The translations under genes were made by a program, and so were the position numbers. A DNA stretch of 64,000 nucleotides from positions 558,001 through 622,000 of the forward strand of contig NZ_JAIMBY010000001.1 of assembly GCF_026191915.1 (NCBI RefSeq), given 5' to 3'. The notes below the pieces were generated by a model. The model ran no database searches. It saw nothing but the letters and a program-made list of their open reading frames with translations, and was not told the DNA's origin. Numbering within the stretch: position 1 is the first letter of the stretch; each line of letters begins with the position of its first letter. Positions 32,910-42,565 of the stretch are shown piece by piece. The stretch is from Acidiphilium sp. PA. GTDB taxonomy: Bacteria > Pseudomonadota > Alphaproteobacteria > Acetobacterales > Acetobacteraceae.

Positions 32910-35789
32910 TCAGCCCTGGGTGGGTTGCTTCACGCCGGTGGCGGCCTGATCGGCCTTGTGCGAGTAGTCGAGCCCGTTGCGGCCCGGATAGGGCTTGCCC
33001 GGCATCATGCCTTCCCAGAGGATATGATCATAGGCGACCGCGGGGATCTTGTCCTCGACTTTCCAGTCATAGCCTTTGGTTTTGGCCGACCACCAGGCCG
33101 CGTTGTGCACGTCGTGCCACAGTGAGTCGCGCATCGCCTGGCTGCTGATCGGCAGGGTCGTCGCGGCCAGCGGCGCGGGTTCGACGGCGTTGAACGTCCA
33201 GGTCTTGTCCTTGCGGCTGAACACATGGGCCATCGGGCGTTCATAGGCGTCGTTCAGCGTCATCGGCGCCATGCCCATCACGTCCTCGATGGTGCGGATC
33301 ATGTTGACCGTGGTGTAGCGCGCATCGACCACGGCGTGGTGCTTGACGTAGGGCCCGACGATGAAGGCCTCGCTGCGGTGCGCATCGACATGGTCGGGCC
33401 CGTCCTGCGCATCATCCTCGATCACGAAGATCAGCGTGTTCCGGGCATAGGGCGAGTGCGCCACCGCCTGGATCAGCTTGCCGACGGCATAGTCATTGTC
33501 GGCGATCTGCAGGGCCGGCGTGTTCACCCCGTCGATCGCGGTCGAGAAGCTGCCGGTATGGTCGTGCATGAAGCGCACAAATTCGATCGAGGGCAGCGTG
33601 CCGGTCTTGACGTAACCCTGGAACTCACGCGCCCACTCGGCCTCGCGGTAGTAGTCGGGCAGGGCGTTGTCGAAGCCGCGGAAATACGGGTCGGTGTATT
33701 GCGCGAGCACCGGGTTGGTGCCGAACGACACCTTGGTCTTGCTGGCATAGGGATCGGTCAGCAGCGGAATGCCGCCTTCGGCGGTGGGCAGGCCGTAGCG
33801 GTCGAGATCGATGAAGAAACCGTAGTTGCGGATGGTCAGGCCGGCGCGCAGCGCGTTGTCCCAGATGTAGCCTTGCTGGAACTGACCCTTGGGGCCATCC
33901 GGCGCCGCCACGTTGTTCTGCCCCGGCAGCAGGTTCGGATCGTTCGGGTAGAGCGGATTTTCCGCCATGCGCGCGGCGAGTGTGGGCTCGGCGACCACCA
34001 CGTTGCGGTTGTTGCCTTCCCAATCGTAGGACAGGCCGCGCCCGGCGTAATTGACCGGCAGCGCCTTGGCACCGAAATCGGATTCGCGGGCCGAGGTGCT
34101 CCATGGCCAGCCGTTGCCGCTGACTTCGCCCGTGTCGTAGAAATTGTCGAGATCGACGAAATTGCGCGCGACCGCATGGACGTTCGGCGTGATCGTTTTG
34201 CCGAATTCCGCCAGCGCCGGATCGGAATTGCCCTCACCGAGATCGCCGAGGATCTGATCGTAGGTGCGGTTTTCACGCACGATGTAGATCACGTGCTTGA
34301 TGTGATGATGCAGGAATTCCATCATCGATCTGTCGCGGCCGCTCTCGTGGAACCCGAAATTATTGTTCTGCGCCACAATATGGGTCAGCCGGTCCATCTC
34401 GGCGGCACCGGGTACGGGCATCGACAGGAAGCCCGCCTTCGAGAGCTGCAGGATATAGTCGTTGGTCAGCTGCGTCGGCGTGCATGAACCCTTGGCATCC
34501 GCCGCGATCTTGAAATTACAGGGGTTCGGTCCGGGGTTGCTCTTGCCGTTGACGATGTAGAGCATCTTGCCGTCGGCGCTGACGCTCACGCTGTTCGGGA
34601 AATAGCCGGTCGGCAGCAGGCCGATCACTTCGGGCCGGGGTGTGTTGAGCGCGATCACCGCGACCGAATTGGTGCCCCCGTTGGTGACGTACAGGCGGGT
34701 GCCGTCCGGCGACAGGGCGAGGCTGTTGGGCTCGGTGCCGTGGTAATAGGCCGGCAGGCCGACGAAATTGCCCGGCGCCGTGGTGTGGATGGTATCGACC
34801 ACCTTGTTGCTCGCGGTCGAAATCACCTGCACGTCGGCTTCATTGTCGCACGAGACGTATAGCAGCGTGCCGGCCGCGTTGAGCACCATGCGGTTGGGGT
34901 TGCCGGTCGTCTTGATCCGCGCGGTGACGGTGGGTGTGCCGCTCAACGAGACCACGTCGATCTCACGATCCCGCTCGCTCGACACATAGGCCGTGCCGTT
35001 GCCCCTGATCGCGACCCAATAGGGGTATTCGCCGCCGGCCACGCCATCCTGCGCGGGGTTGATGATGCCGGGGCGCAGCGGTACCTCGGTCACCGCACGG
35101 CTCGCCAGGTCGATCACCGAAAGACTGTCGTTATAGAAATTGGCGACCACCAGCTTGCTGCCGTCCTGCGTCACCGCGAGTCCGGCCGCCTGCGGCTTAA
35201 CCTCGAGCCCGTTGCCGCCCAGGTTCAGCGGCGGCTTGGCGAGTGCGAGATGGCCCAGCGCGATCGGCGTGCCCTGTTCGGACCAGACGCCGTTCGACAC
35301 GGCAAACGTATGGACATTGTCGGTGACACCGCCCGAGACATAGAAATGCTGGCCATCCGGCGCGAAGGCGATGCCCATGAACGTGTCGGGCACCTGCAAC
35401 ACCTGCTTCTGCACCGGCGTGCCGTTCGAAATATCATAGACGAACACGTATTCGTTCGAAGCCGACGGAATCACGTTCGCCGAAGCGTCTTCCACCAGAT
35501 TATAGCCGCTGGTCAGGATCAGCAGGGTCTTGCCATCCGGGCTGACCGTGGTGGTGACCGCCTGGCCGGCGGTGTAGGTCGGGAACGCCGCAAGCCCCGG
35601 GTTCAGCGTGCCGAATTGCGCGCCGGGTGCGACGGTCGGTGTGATGGTCTGGCCGCTCGGCGTCAGCACACCATCCAGCGGAATCCCGCGTGGCTCCTTC
35701 GCACAGCCGAGTTGAACGCTGACAAGCAACGCCGCTGAGGCGAGCAGTGTCGTCTTCAATAAAGCCTTGGCCGCCGGATTGGCGCGCAT
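32910..35789 (-). CDS. Exported phosphoesterase with N-terminal beta-propeller
   Basis: 959 residues from the ATG at 35789 (AGGGAG upstream). An export signal with hydrophobic core LLASAALLVSVQLG and a following Cys may be an imperfect lipobox. Residues about 60-480 form YVTN-type propeller repeats (LALSPDGTRLYVTNGGTNSV, SVSADGKMLYIVNG). The C-terminal half is a PF04185-type phosphoesterase (HVIYIVRENRTYDQILGD, IFVIEDDAQDGPDHVD), the fold of phospholipase C and acid phosphatases. Divergent from the type II secretion operon, with a Pho-box-like site between them; a candidate secreted substrate. Confidence 0.85.
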   Translation of the reverse strand: MRANPAAKALLKTTLLASAALLVSVQLGCAKEPRGIPLDGVLTPSGQTITPTVAPGAQFGTLNPGLAAFPTYTAGQAVTTTVSPDGKTLLILTSGYNLVEDASANVIPSASNEYVFVYDISNGTPVQKQVLQVPDTFMGIAFAPDGQHFYVSGGVTDNVHTFAVSNGVWSEQGTPIALGHLALAKPPLNLGGNGLEVKPQAAGLAVTQDGSKLVVANFYNDSLSVIDLASRAVTEVPLRPGIINPAQDGVAGGEYPYWVAIRGNGTAYVSSERDREIDVVSLSGTPTVTARIKTTGNPNRMVLNAAGTLLYVSCDNEADVQVISTASNKVVDTIHTTAPGNFVGLPAYYHGTEPNSLALSPDGTRLYVTNGGTNSVAVIALNTPRPEVIGLLPTGYFPNSVSVSADGKMLYIVNGKSNPGPNPCNFKIAADAKGSCTPTQLTNDYILQLSKAGFLSMPVPGAAEMDRLTHIVAQNNNFGFHESGRDRSMMEFLHHHIKHVIYIVRENRTYDQILGDLGEGNSDPALAEFGKTITPNVHAVARNFVDLDNFYDTGEVSGNGWPWSTSARESDFGAKALPVNYAGRGLSYDWEGNNRNVVVAEPTLAARMAENPLYPNDPNLLPGQNNVAAPDGPKGQFQQGYIWDNALRAGLTIRNYGFFIDLDRYGLPTAEGGIPLLTDPYASKTKVSFGTNPVLAQYTDPYFRGFDNALPDYYREAEWAREFQGYVKTGTLPSIEFVRFMHDHTGSFSTAIDGVNTPALQIADNDYAVGKLIQAVAHSPYARNTLIFVIEDDAQDGPDHVDAHRSEAFIVGPYVKHHAVVDARYTTVNMIRTIEDVMGMAPMTLNDAYERPMAHVFSRKDKTWTFNAVEPAPLAATTLPISSQAMRDSLWHDVHNAAWWSAKTKGYDWKVEDKIPAVAYDHILWEGMMPGKPYPGRNGLDYSHKADQAATGVKQPTQG

Positions 35790-35890
35790 CGGTATTCTCC
35801 CTGACATGCAAACATTACTGACGCATGAACGATTCATGCTGCCACCTCCGGTAGATATCCGATGTTCACTCACCTGTGTGTGATCGATTG

Positions 35891-35908
35891 CGGTCAGTTT
35901 GATGACAG
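35891..35908 (-). promoter_or_regulatory. Pho-box-like site
   Basis: On the minus strand CTGTCAT-CAAA-CTGACCG: two 7-bp units 11 bp apart, very close to the PhoB consensus CTGTCAT-N4-CTGTCAT. It is about 100 bp before the phosphoesterase start and about 120 bp before gspE, so it could serve either side. phoB itself is not in the window. Confidence 0.55.
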
Positions 35909-36028
35909 TTGCAAGTGCGGTGACCTGAAGCGTCGCGCCGCAGATTTCCCTGATTTGTCATAATCGTCCGGCTCCGGTTGGGGCAAAGGCAGCGCATAAC
36001 CCAAGCCGTCCCCACTGCGAGAAACCGA

Positions 36029-37684
36029 GTGCTCGACCACACCGCCCGACCCGACCCGCCAGATCTTGCAGCCTATCTGCGCGCGACCGGCCAGATCGAT
36101 GCCACCGGATTGGCGCGTGCCGATGCCATCGTTGCCGAAACCGGCCAGAGCCGCGCGGCGGCCCTGGTTCAGCTCGGCCTGATCGGCGAGCGCAGCCTCG
36201 CGCTGGCCTATGCGGCCATGCTCTCGCTGCGGCTGCTCGAGCCGGCCGATTACCCGGCCGCGCCAATCCTGCCCGAGCGGCTCCGCCCGCGTTTCCTGCG
36301 TGATGCGCGGGCCCTGCCGATCGCGCTCGATGCGGGGGTGCTGCATCTCGCCATGGTCGATCCCGAACGCGATTTCGTGCGCGATGCGATCGCGGCGGCA
36401 ACCGGTCTTGCGATCCGCATCGCGATCGCGGTGCCGATCGATCTCGACGCCGCGCTCGCCCGTCTCTACCCCGATGCCGCGCTGGCCGCCCCGATCGCCG
36501 AGGCCGAGGAGCCGAACGAGGCGGATGCCGAACGGCTGAAGGATCTGGCGAGCGAGGCGCCGGTGATCCGCCTGGTCAATCAGCTCATCGCCCGCGCGGT
36601 CGAGACCCAGGCGTCCGACATCCATATCGAGCCGGAGGAAGACCGCCTGCGCATCCGCTATCGCTACGACGGCGCGCTGGTCGAGGCCGAGACCCAGCCC
36701 GCCGCGATGGCGCCGGCGATCATGTCGCGCATCAAGATCATGGCCCGGCTCGACATCGCGGAGCGCCGCCTGCCGCAGGATGGGCGGATCAAGCTCGCGG
36801 TGCGCGGCCACGAGGTCGATTTCCGGGTCTCCTCGATCCCTTCGCTGCATGGCGAGACGATTTCGATCCGCGTGCTGGATCGCGGCGCGGTGCGTTTCGA
36901 TTTCGCCGCAATCGGGCTCGATCCCGCCATCACCGCGCAGTTCCGCGCGGCGCTGGCGGCACGCAACGGCATCGTGCTGGTGACCGGCCCGACCGGCAGC
37001 GGCAAGACGACGACCCTGTACACCGCCCTTGCCTCGCTCGATGGCGTGGCACGCAACATCACCACGATCGAGGACCCGATCGAGTACCAGTTGCGCGGGG
37101 TCAATCAGAGCCAGGTCAAGCCGCAGATCGGGCTCGATTTCGCGCAATTGCTGCGCGCCTTGCTGCGCCAGGACCCGGACGTGATCATGGTGGGTGAAAT
37201 CCGCGATCTGGAAACCGCGCAGATCGCCGCGCGCGCCGCGCTCACCGGGCATCTGGTGCTGTCGACGCTGCATACCAACTCGGCGGCGGCGACGGTGACA
37301 CGGCTGCGCGACATGGGGCTCGAGCCGTATCTGATCGCCTCGGTGCTGCGCGGCGTGCTGGCGCAGCGCCTGATCCGGCGGTTATGCGCGGCGTGCAAGC
37401 GCCCGGCGCGGATCGATCCGGTGTTCGCCCGGCGTTTCGCGATCGATGACGGGGCGACGGTCTTTCATCCGGTTGGCTGCGCCGCCTGCCGCGGCACCGG
37501 GTATCGGGGCCGCCGGGCGATCGCCGAGTTTCTGGTGCCGGATGCCACGATCGGCAAGCTGCTGGCCGATGGCGCGAGCGAGGCGGTGATCGCCAGCACG
37601 GCGGGCATGCGCAGCCTGGCGCTGGCCGCGGTCGACGCCGTCGTCGCCGGCGAAACGTCGATGGAAGAAAGCGCGTCATTTTGA
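36029..37684 (+). CDS. gspE: Type II secretion ATPase
   Basis: Hexameric cytoplasmic motor of the type II system, about 551 residues if the GTG at 36029 is used; a TTG at 35978 is an alternative, and neither has a strong ribosome site. N-terminal GspE_N (about 1-150). ATPase core with Walker A GPTGSGKTTTLY, Asp box TIEDPIEY, Walker B DVIMVGEIRD and His box HLVLSTLHTN. The tetracysteine zinc element is CAACK...CAACRGTG. First gene of the gsp cluster. Confidence 0.93.
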   Translation: MLDHTARPDPPDLAAYLRATGQIDATGLARADAIVAETGQSRAAALVQLGLIGERSLALAYAAMLSLRLLEPADYPAAPILPERLRPRFLRDARALPIALDAGVLHLAMVDPERDFVRDAIAAATGLAIRIAIAVPIDLDAALARLYPDAALAAPIAEAEEPNEADAERLKDLASEAPVIRLVNQLIARAVETQASDIHIEPEEDRLRIRYRYDGALVEAETQPAAMAPAIMSRIKIMARLDIAERRLPQDGRIKLAVRGHEVDFRVSSIPSLHGETISIRVLDRGAVRFDFAAIGLDPAITAQFRAALAARNGIVLVTGPTGSGKTTTLYTALASLDGVARNITTIEDPIEYQLRGVNQSQVKPQIGLDFAQLLRALLRQDPDVIMVGEIRDLETAQIAARAALTGHLVLSTLHTNSAAATVTRLRDMGLEPYLIASVLRGVLAQRLIRRLCAACKRPARIDPVFARRFAIDDGATVFHPVGCAACRGTGYRGRRAIAEFLVPDATIGKLLADGASEAVIASTAGMRSLALAAVDAVVAGETSMEESASF

Positions 37685-37744
37685 AACCCGCCGCCAAACG
37701 ATCCCCAAGCCCGATCCCCCGGCGGCGCCCGCGCCAACCCCCAT

Positions 37745-37792
37745 GCCCGGAATTAACGAAAGTTTTTTGGTTCTTTTTTCCAAAAAAGAACG
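37745..37792 (+). repeat. Half copy of the dispersed hairpin repeat
   Basis: GGAATTAACGAAAGTTTTTT followed by a GGTTCTTTTTTCC / AAAAAAGAAC hairpin matches the right half of the repeat at 7284-7403. It lies in the gspE-gspF gap, just before the gspF ATG, and could partly stop the operon transcript. Confidence 0.65.
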
Positions 37793-37802
37793 TCTTCCTG
37801 CC

Positions 37803-39020
37803 ATGCTGACCTTCACCTACCGCACCCTCGACCGCACCGGTGCCGAATCCCGCACCACGATCGAAGCCGCATCCGAACCCGATGCCATTGCCACCCTCAA
37901 GCAGCGCGGCCTGATCCTGCTCGGCCCGGATCGGCCCGGCCGGTTCGACCTCGGTGCCCTGCTGGCGACCGAGATCGGCGGTGCGCGCCTGTCGGCGAGC
38001 GAGCGGGCCGATTTCACGCGCGAACTCGCTTCGATGCTGCAAGCCGGGCTCGATCTGGAGCGATCCCTGCGCTTTGCCGGCGAGATCGCGGCGCGCGCAC
38101 GCACGCGCCGGATCATCGCGCATCTGCGCGATCAGGTGCGCGATGGTGCCTCGCTCGCGCAGGCGCTGAGCGCGGAGGCGGCGAGTTTTCCGCGCCTCTA
38201 CATCGGGCTGGTGCGGGCGGGCGAGGAATCCGGCGCGCTCGCGGGTACGCTGGAAAACCTGGCGGACCTGCTCGAAACATCCCGCGCCCTGCGCGCCTCC
38301 ATCATGGCGTCGCTGACCTATCCGGCGCTGCTGCTGATTGCGGCGATCGGGGCGATCGTGTTCCTGCTGACCGATGTGCTGCCGGAATTCGTGCCGATTT
38401 TCGCGGAAAACGGCGTGAAACTGCCGGGGTCGACCCGGCTGCTGCTGGCGCTCGGGCATGGCTGCGCGGTCGGCTGGCCCTATGCGCTGGCGTTCGCGCT
38501 CCTGGGCGGGTTGGCTGTGCGTGCCGTGCTGCGCCGGCCCGGGCCGCGCCGGTCGGTCGATGGGATGCTGCTGCGCCTGCCGGTCGCCGGTGCCTTGTTG
38601 CGCGAGGCGGTGGCGGCACGGCTGACCCGCACGCTCGGTGTGCTGCTGACCAACGGCGTCGCCCTGGTACCGGCGCTGGCGATCGTGCAGGAGGTGATCG
38701 GCAATCGCGCCGCCGCCGCGGCGATCGCCAGCGCGACCGAGGCGGCGCGGCGCGGCGCCGGCCTCGCGCGCGGGCTGGAAACCGCGGGCCTGCTGCCGAT
38801 CCGCGCGATCCACCTGCTGCGGCTCGGCGAGGAGACCGGCCAACTCGGCCCGATGGCGCTGCGCGCCGCGGCGATTCACGAGGAACGCACCAGGCTCGGC
38901 GTCGAAAAATGCGTCGCACTGCTGGTGCCCGCGATCACCGTGGCGATGGGTGCGGCAATCGGCTTCATCGTGTCCTCGCTGCTGCTCGCCATGCTGGGGC
39001 TCGACCAGCTTGCGCGCTGA
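37803..39020 (+). CDS. gspF: Type II secretion inner-membrane platform protein
   Basis: 405 residues from the ATG at 37803 (MLTFTYRTLDRTG); the in-frame ATG at 37743 would translate the repeat and is unlikely. Two T2SSF domains (about 65-190 and 270-390), each with conserved patterns (ADFTRELASMLQAGLDLERSL; LTRTLGVLLTNGVALVPAL), and three membrane helices. Anchors the pseudopilus machinery. Confidence 0.93.
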   Translation: MLTFTYRTLDRTGAESRTTIEAASEPDAIATLKQRGLILLGPDRPGRFDLGALLATEIGGARLSASERADFTRELASMLQAGLDLERSLRFAGEIAARARTRRIIAHLRDQVRDGASLAQALSAEAASFPRLYIGLVRAGEESGALAGTLENLADLLETSRALRASIMASLTYPALLLIAAIGAIVFLLTDVLPEFVPIFAENGVKLPGSTRLLLALGHGCAVGWPYALAFALLGGLAVRAVLRRPGPRRSVDGMLLRLPVAGALLREAVAARLTRTLGVLLTNGVALVPALAIVQEVIGNRAAAAAIASATEAARRGAGLARGLETAGLLPIRAIHLLRLGEETGQLGPMALRAAAIHEERTRLGVEKCVALLVPAITVAMGAAIGFIVSSLLLAMLGLDQLAR

Positions 39021-39468
39021 GGTCGATGCCGGGTTCACCCTGCTCGAAGTGATCGTGGTGGTCGTGATCCTCGGGCTGGTGCTCGGCATGGTGGCCGCCA
39101 ATGGGCCGCTGCGCAGCCCGCGCCTCGCCCAGGCGGCGGCGGTGCGCGACATCCGCCAGAGCCTGCAGGATGCCGCGGCGCGGGCCATCGCACAGGATCG
39201 CACGACGGTGTTCCGCCTCGATCCTGCCCGCGGCATCTGGCGCGAAGGCGGCCGCACCGGCACGCTACCCGCCGGTACCCAGGTGATCTTTCGCGGTGTC
39301 ACCGGCGTTGCCGCGCGCAAGGCTCCGGTCGGCATGGTGTTTTTCGCGCCCGATGGCAGCGCCAGCGGCGGGCGCATCAGCCTCGCCGGTCCGGGCGGTG
39401 TGCGGATCATCGCGATCGACTGGCTGACCGGGCGGATCAAAATCGATGCGCCAGGCCCCCGACGATAG
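39010..39468 (+). CDS. gspH: Type II secretion minor pseudopilin, GspH/FimT-like
   Basis: 152 residues from a TTG inside the end of gspF (11-bp overlap). The prepilin motif is AEVDA-GFTLLEVIVVVVILGLVLGMV with Glu5 after cleavage. The C-terminal domain looks GspH-like and lacks the calcium-loop pattern of GspG, the major pseudopilin. No other GspG candidate is in the cluster, so this protein could conceivably fill that role. Confidence 0.8.
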   Translation: MRAEVDAGFTLLEVIVVVVILGLVLGMVAANGPLRSPRLAQAAAVRDIRQSLQDAAARAIAQDRTTVFRLDPARGIWREGGRTGTLPAGTQVIFRGVTGVAARKAPVGMVFFAPDGSASGGRISLAGPGGVRIIAIDWLTGRIKIDAPGPRR

Positions 39469-39823
39469 CGGCTTCCTGCTGCTGGAAACGCTGATCGCCT
39501 TCGTCATCGCGGCGCTGGCGCTGGCGGTGCTGTATCGTGCCGCGTTCGACGGCGCGGCCTCGGTTGCGGTGTCGCGCCGGGAAACCGCGGCGATCGACCG
39601 CGCGCAGTCGCGCCTCGCCGCCTTGCGGGTGATGGCGCCGGCGCATCGCTACGTGCATGCCGGGCCGGACGGTGGAGGGTTTTTCTACCGCGAAACCGCG
39701 ACCCGGCTGGCCGCACCGCATGGTGCCGCGCTGGTTGCGGTGCGGATCAGCGTGACCGAGCGCTGGGGGGCGGCCGGCCGCGCGGTGACACTGACCAGCC
39801 TGGTCGCGGTGCCGGCGCAATGA
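39446..39823 (+). CDS. gspI: Type II secretion minor pseudopilin, GspI-like
   Basis: 125 residues. The prepilin peptide SGFLLLETLIAFVIAALALAVL has Leu where Thr is usual (GFLLLE). It is followed by a small GspI-type domain (GGFFYRETATRL, VAVRISVTERWG). Overlaps gspH by 23 bp and gspJ by 4 bp. Confidence 0.82.
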   Translation: MRQAPDDSGFLLLETLIAFVIAALALAVLYRAAFDGAASVAVSRRETAAIDRAQSRLAALRVMAPAHRYVHAGPDGGGFFYRETATRLAAPHGAALVAVRISVTERWGAAGRAVTLTSLVAVPAQ

Positions 39824-40410
39824 GGCGCGAGGCCGGCTTCACCCTGCTGGAAATGATGGTGGCGCTGGTCGTGCTCGGCCTGTTGCTGGTCGGTCTGGCC
39901 CAGGGGGTCGGTTTCGGACTGGGCAGCTATGCGCGGCAATCCGCCGTGCTCGCCCAGGCCGGGCGGCGGGTCGCGGTCGATCGGGCGTTGCGCCGGCTGA
40001 TCACCGAGGCACGGCCGGGGCAGGCGGCGGGGGGCGCCCATGTACTGCATCTGATCACGTTGCTGCCGGAGGCGGTTGCCGGCGAGGACCGCTGGATCGA
40101 TGCGACGATCGTGGTCGATCGGCGGCACGATCTGATCCTGGTCTGGTCGCCGCATCGCGCCGGTGTGGCGCTGCGCCCGGCCGCACCGCCCAGGGTCGAG
40201 CGTCTCGCGCGTGCCGTGCAGCGGCTCGATGTCGGCTACTGGTGGCCGCGCACGGTGTTCGGCGCACCGGTGTGGCGGACGCGCGGGCCGGCCGGCGGCC
40301 TGCCGCGGCTGATCCGGCTGCGCATCGTCGGCATCGGCCATCATCACCGGTCCGCGCCGGTGCGGTGGCCCGCTCTGATCGCCGCGCCGGCGCTCGCCAC
40401 CGCGCACTGA
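39820..40410 (+). CDS. gspJ: Type II secretion minor pseudopilin, GspJ-like
   Basis: 196 residues. Prepilin motif REA-GFTLLEMMVALVVLGLLLVGL; the rest fits GspJ size and position (LERLARAVQRLDVGYW). With GspI and GspK it forms the tip of the pseudopilus. Overlaps gspI by ATGA; a 49-bp gap follows. Confidence 0.85.
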   Translation: MRREAGFTLLEMMVALVVLGLLLVGLAQGVGFGLGSYARQSAVLAQAGRRVAVDRALRRLITEARPGQAAGGAHVLHLITLLPEAVAGEDRWIDATIVVDRRHDLILVWSPHRAGVALRPAAPPRVERLARAVQRLDVGYWWPRTVFGAPVWRTRGPAGGLPRLIRLRIVGIGHHHRSAPVRWPALIAAPALATAH

Positions 40411-40459
40411 CATGAAAGCTTCATTTTTCAAAACCCTGTCAGCACGTCACTAGGGCGCA

Positions 40460-41473
40460 ATGGAATTGTTCCGCTGGTATGGCGCCATGCTGGGATCGTT
40501 GCTGCCCGCATGGCTGCGCGCCATGATGGGCGGCGGCGCGCCCGCGCTGGTCGTGACCGCCGATCCCGCCGCACCCGGGCGGGCGATGGTCGCGTTGCGC
40601 GCGCGCGGCGGGCTGCGCGACCTCGGCCCGCTCGGCGCGCTGCCCAGCCTGTCGCCCGCGCTGCGCCGCGCGGTGACGCTGATACTCGCCGCGCCGGCCC
40701 GGCTGATCCTGACCACCACCATCACGCTGCCGCTGGCGGCGGAACGGCATCTGGCGACGGCGGTCGCCTTCGAGATGGATCGGCTCACCCCGTTCGATCC
40801 CGAGGAAATCTGGTTCGGCACCGAAATCCTGCGGCGCGACCGTGCTGCCGGGCTGCTGGCGCTGCGCCTCGCTGTTCTGCCGCGTCAGAGCGTGGCCCCG
40901 CTGCTCGATGCGCTGGCCGCCGCCGGGCTGCACGCGACGCGCATCGAAGACCCCACGCGCGATGGCATGACGGCGCTGACGCTCGACCACGCCGCACCGC
41001 CCGCGCGGCGGCTCGATCGGGTATTGGCCACCCTGTGCGGGCTGCTGGCGCTGGCGTGTCTGATCACGCCGCTGGCGCGCCAGCAGAGCGCGCTCGCCGC
41101 TCTCGCCGCGCAGCACAGCGCGCTCGCCCCGCGTCTGCACGAGGCGGAGGTGCTGCGCGCGCGCCTCGCCGCCGCGAGCCAGGGCGCTGCGACCCTCGCG
41201 CGCGAACAGGCGCGTGAGGGCGATGCGCTGGCGGCGCTGGCCGCAATCACCACGGCACTGCCGGATCGCAGTTTCCTGACCGATTTTTCGTTCCGCCACG
41301 GCGTCGCGACGCTTGATGGCGAGTCGCCGAACGCGGCCGGTCTGGTCGCGGCGCTGTCGGCCGATCACCGCTTCGCCGATCCCGCCTTCGCCGCACCGGT
41401 CACCCGCGCGCTCAACGAACACGCCGATATTTTCTCGATCAGGGTGAAAGTCCGCCAGCATGGCCCGCGCTAG
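40460..41473 (+). CDS. gspL: Type II secretion assembly protein GspL-like
   Basis: 337 residues. The cytoplasmic part (about 1-185) has the PilM/GspL-like pattern LPLAAERHLATAVAFEMDRLTPF. One membrane helix (about 192-212, LATLCGLLALACLITPLA) is followed by a coiled coil and a periplasmic PilN-like domain (SFLTDFSFRHGVATLDG). Links the ATPase to GspM. Overlaps gspM by 14 bp. Confidence 0.85.
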   Translation: MELFRWYGAMLGSLLPAWLRAMMGGGAPALVVTADPAAPGRAMVALRARGGLRDLGPLGALPSLSPALRRAVTLILAAPARLILTTTITLPLAAERHLATAVAFEMDRLTPFDPEEIWFGTEILRRDRAAGLLALRLAVLPRQSVAPLLDALAAAGLHATRIEDPTRDGMTALTLDHAAPPARRLDRVLATLCGLLALACLITPLARQQSALAALAAQHSALAPRLHEAEVLRARLAAASQGAATLAREQAREGDALAALAAITTALPDRSFLTDFSFRHGVATLDGESPNAAGLVAALSADHRFADPAFAAPVTRALNEHADIFSIRVKVRQHGPR

Positions 41474-42059
41474 GCTGATCGACGGTGCACGGCCCGATCT
41501 GCCGACTGGCCGCGCCGGCCAGGGGGCTGCGCTCGGGCTGACGCTGGCGGGTCTGCTGGTGGTGTGGTTCGGCCTGATCGCCCCCGGCCTTGCGTGGTAT
41601 GATGCACGGGCGCGAAGCATCGCCGAACGCCGCCTGATGATCGCCCATGAGCGCGCCCTGATCGCTGCCCTGCCCGAATTGCGGCGGCGCATCGCGGGGT
41701 TGCGGGGCGGTGATATCGCGGCGACCGCCCTGCTCACCGGCGGCTCGGATGCGGTAGCGGGTGCCGCGCTGCAGGGCGATGTGCAGGCGCTGGCGGCGCG
41801 GCACGCGATAACCCTCGATTCCGCCGAGATTCTCACAACGGTGAAAACCGGCACGATGCGGCGGATTCCGCTGCGGATCAGCCTGACCACGGACTATCCC
41901 CGGCTGATCGCGCTGCTGGGCGCGATCGGGGCCGCCGCGCCGCGCATGCTGGTCGATGACGTCTCGCTGCACGCGACCGGCCTGCCCGATCCGGGGCGCG
42001 ATCTGCCCCTTCGCGCGCGCTTCACCATCTCGGCGTTCCGCGCCGCGCAACCCCGATGA
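41460..42059 (+). CDS. gspM: Type II secretion protein GspM-like
   Basis: 199 residues with one N-terminal membrane helix (about 24-45, LGLTLAGLLVVWFGLIAPGL), a short coiled coil and a ferredoxin-like periplasmic domain (about 110-195). Partner of GspL. Assigned mainly by position, size and topology, since GspM is poorly conserved. Confidence 0.8.
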   Translation: MARARLIDGARPDLPTGRAGQGAALGLTLAGLLVVWFGLIAPGLAWYDARARSIAERRLMIAHERALIAALPELRRRIAGLRGGDIAATALLTGGSDAVAGAALQGDVQALAARHAITLDSAEILTTVKTGTMRRIPLRISLTTDYPRLIALLGAIGAAAPRMLVDDVSLHATGLPDPGRDLPLRARFTISAFRAAQPR

Positions 42060-42565
42060 TCACCCTGCGCCGCGCCGCCCTGGTCGTGCTTGCCGCGGCC
42101 CTCGCCCTGGTCTGTATGACTGAAATCACCGCGCAACCGCCGCCGCCGCACCAGCCGGTCCCGCTCCTGCCGCCGCACCCGGCAGCACCGCCGCGCGGGG
42201 ATGCGACCGGCGCGATCACCACGATCCTGGCGCGCCCCCTGTTCCGGCCGGATCGCCGGCCGGTCGCTGTCGCGGCACGGGGCGACACCGCGCTGCCGCG
42301 CCTGTCCGGCATTCTGATCGGCCCGTCGCTGCGTCTGGCGATTTTCACCCCGGCGGGCGGGCCGACACGGCTGGTCAAGCAGGGCGGGCGCATCGGCGCC
42401 TATCGGGTCAGCACGATCGCCGCGACCGCGGTGACGCTGACGGCACCGGGTGTGCGGCTCGTGCTGACCCCGCGTTTCGCCGGCGTACCGGATGGGCCGC
42501 CGCCCGCGGGCCCGCCGCTGCGGCCACAGGGCCTGCCACCCATCCATACGCCTGGAAGACACTAG
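42056..42565 (+). CDS. Type II secretion GspC/GspN-like protein
   Basis: 169 residues. N-terminal membrane helix, proline-rich linker (about 27-48), then a small all-beta domain (LPRLSGILIGPSLRLAIFTP, RLVKQGGRIGAYRV) that resembles the homology region by which GspC binds the secretin. No PDZ domain follows, so it is a short GspC or a GspN. Overlaps gspM by 4 bp and abuts gspD. Confidence 0.72.
   Translation: MITLRRAALVVLAAALALVCMTEITAQPPPPHQPVPLLPPHPAAPPRGDATGAITTILARPLFRPDRRPVAVAARGDTALPRLSGILIGPSLRLAIFTPAGGPTRLVKQGGRIGAYRVSTIAATAVTLTAPGVRLVLTPRFAGVPDGPPPAGPPLRPQGLPPIHTPGRH

Noticed and set aside
37242-39440. 732-codon open frame on the minus strand over gspE, gspF and gspH
   Set aside because: It is antisense to three well-supported secretion genes, and its translation is Arg/Gln/His-rich low-complexity, as expected for the opposite strand of GC-rich coding DNA.
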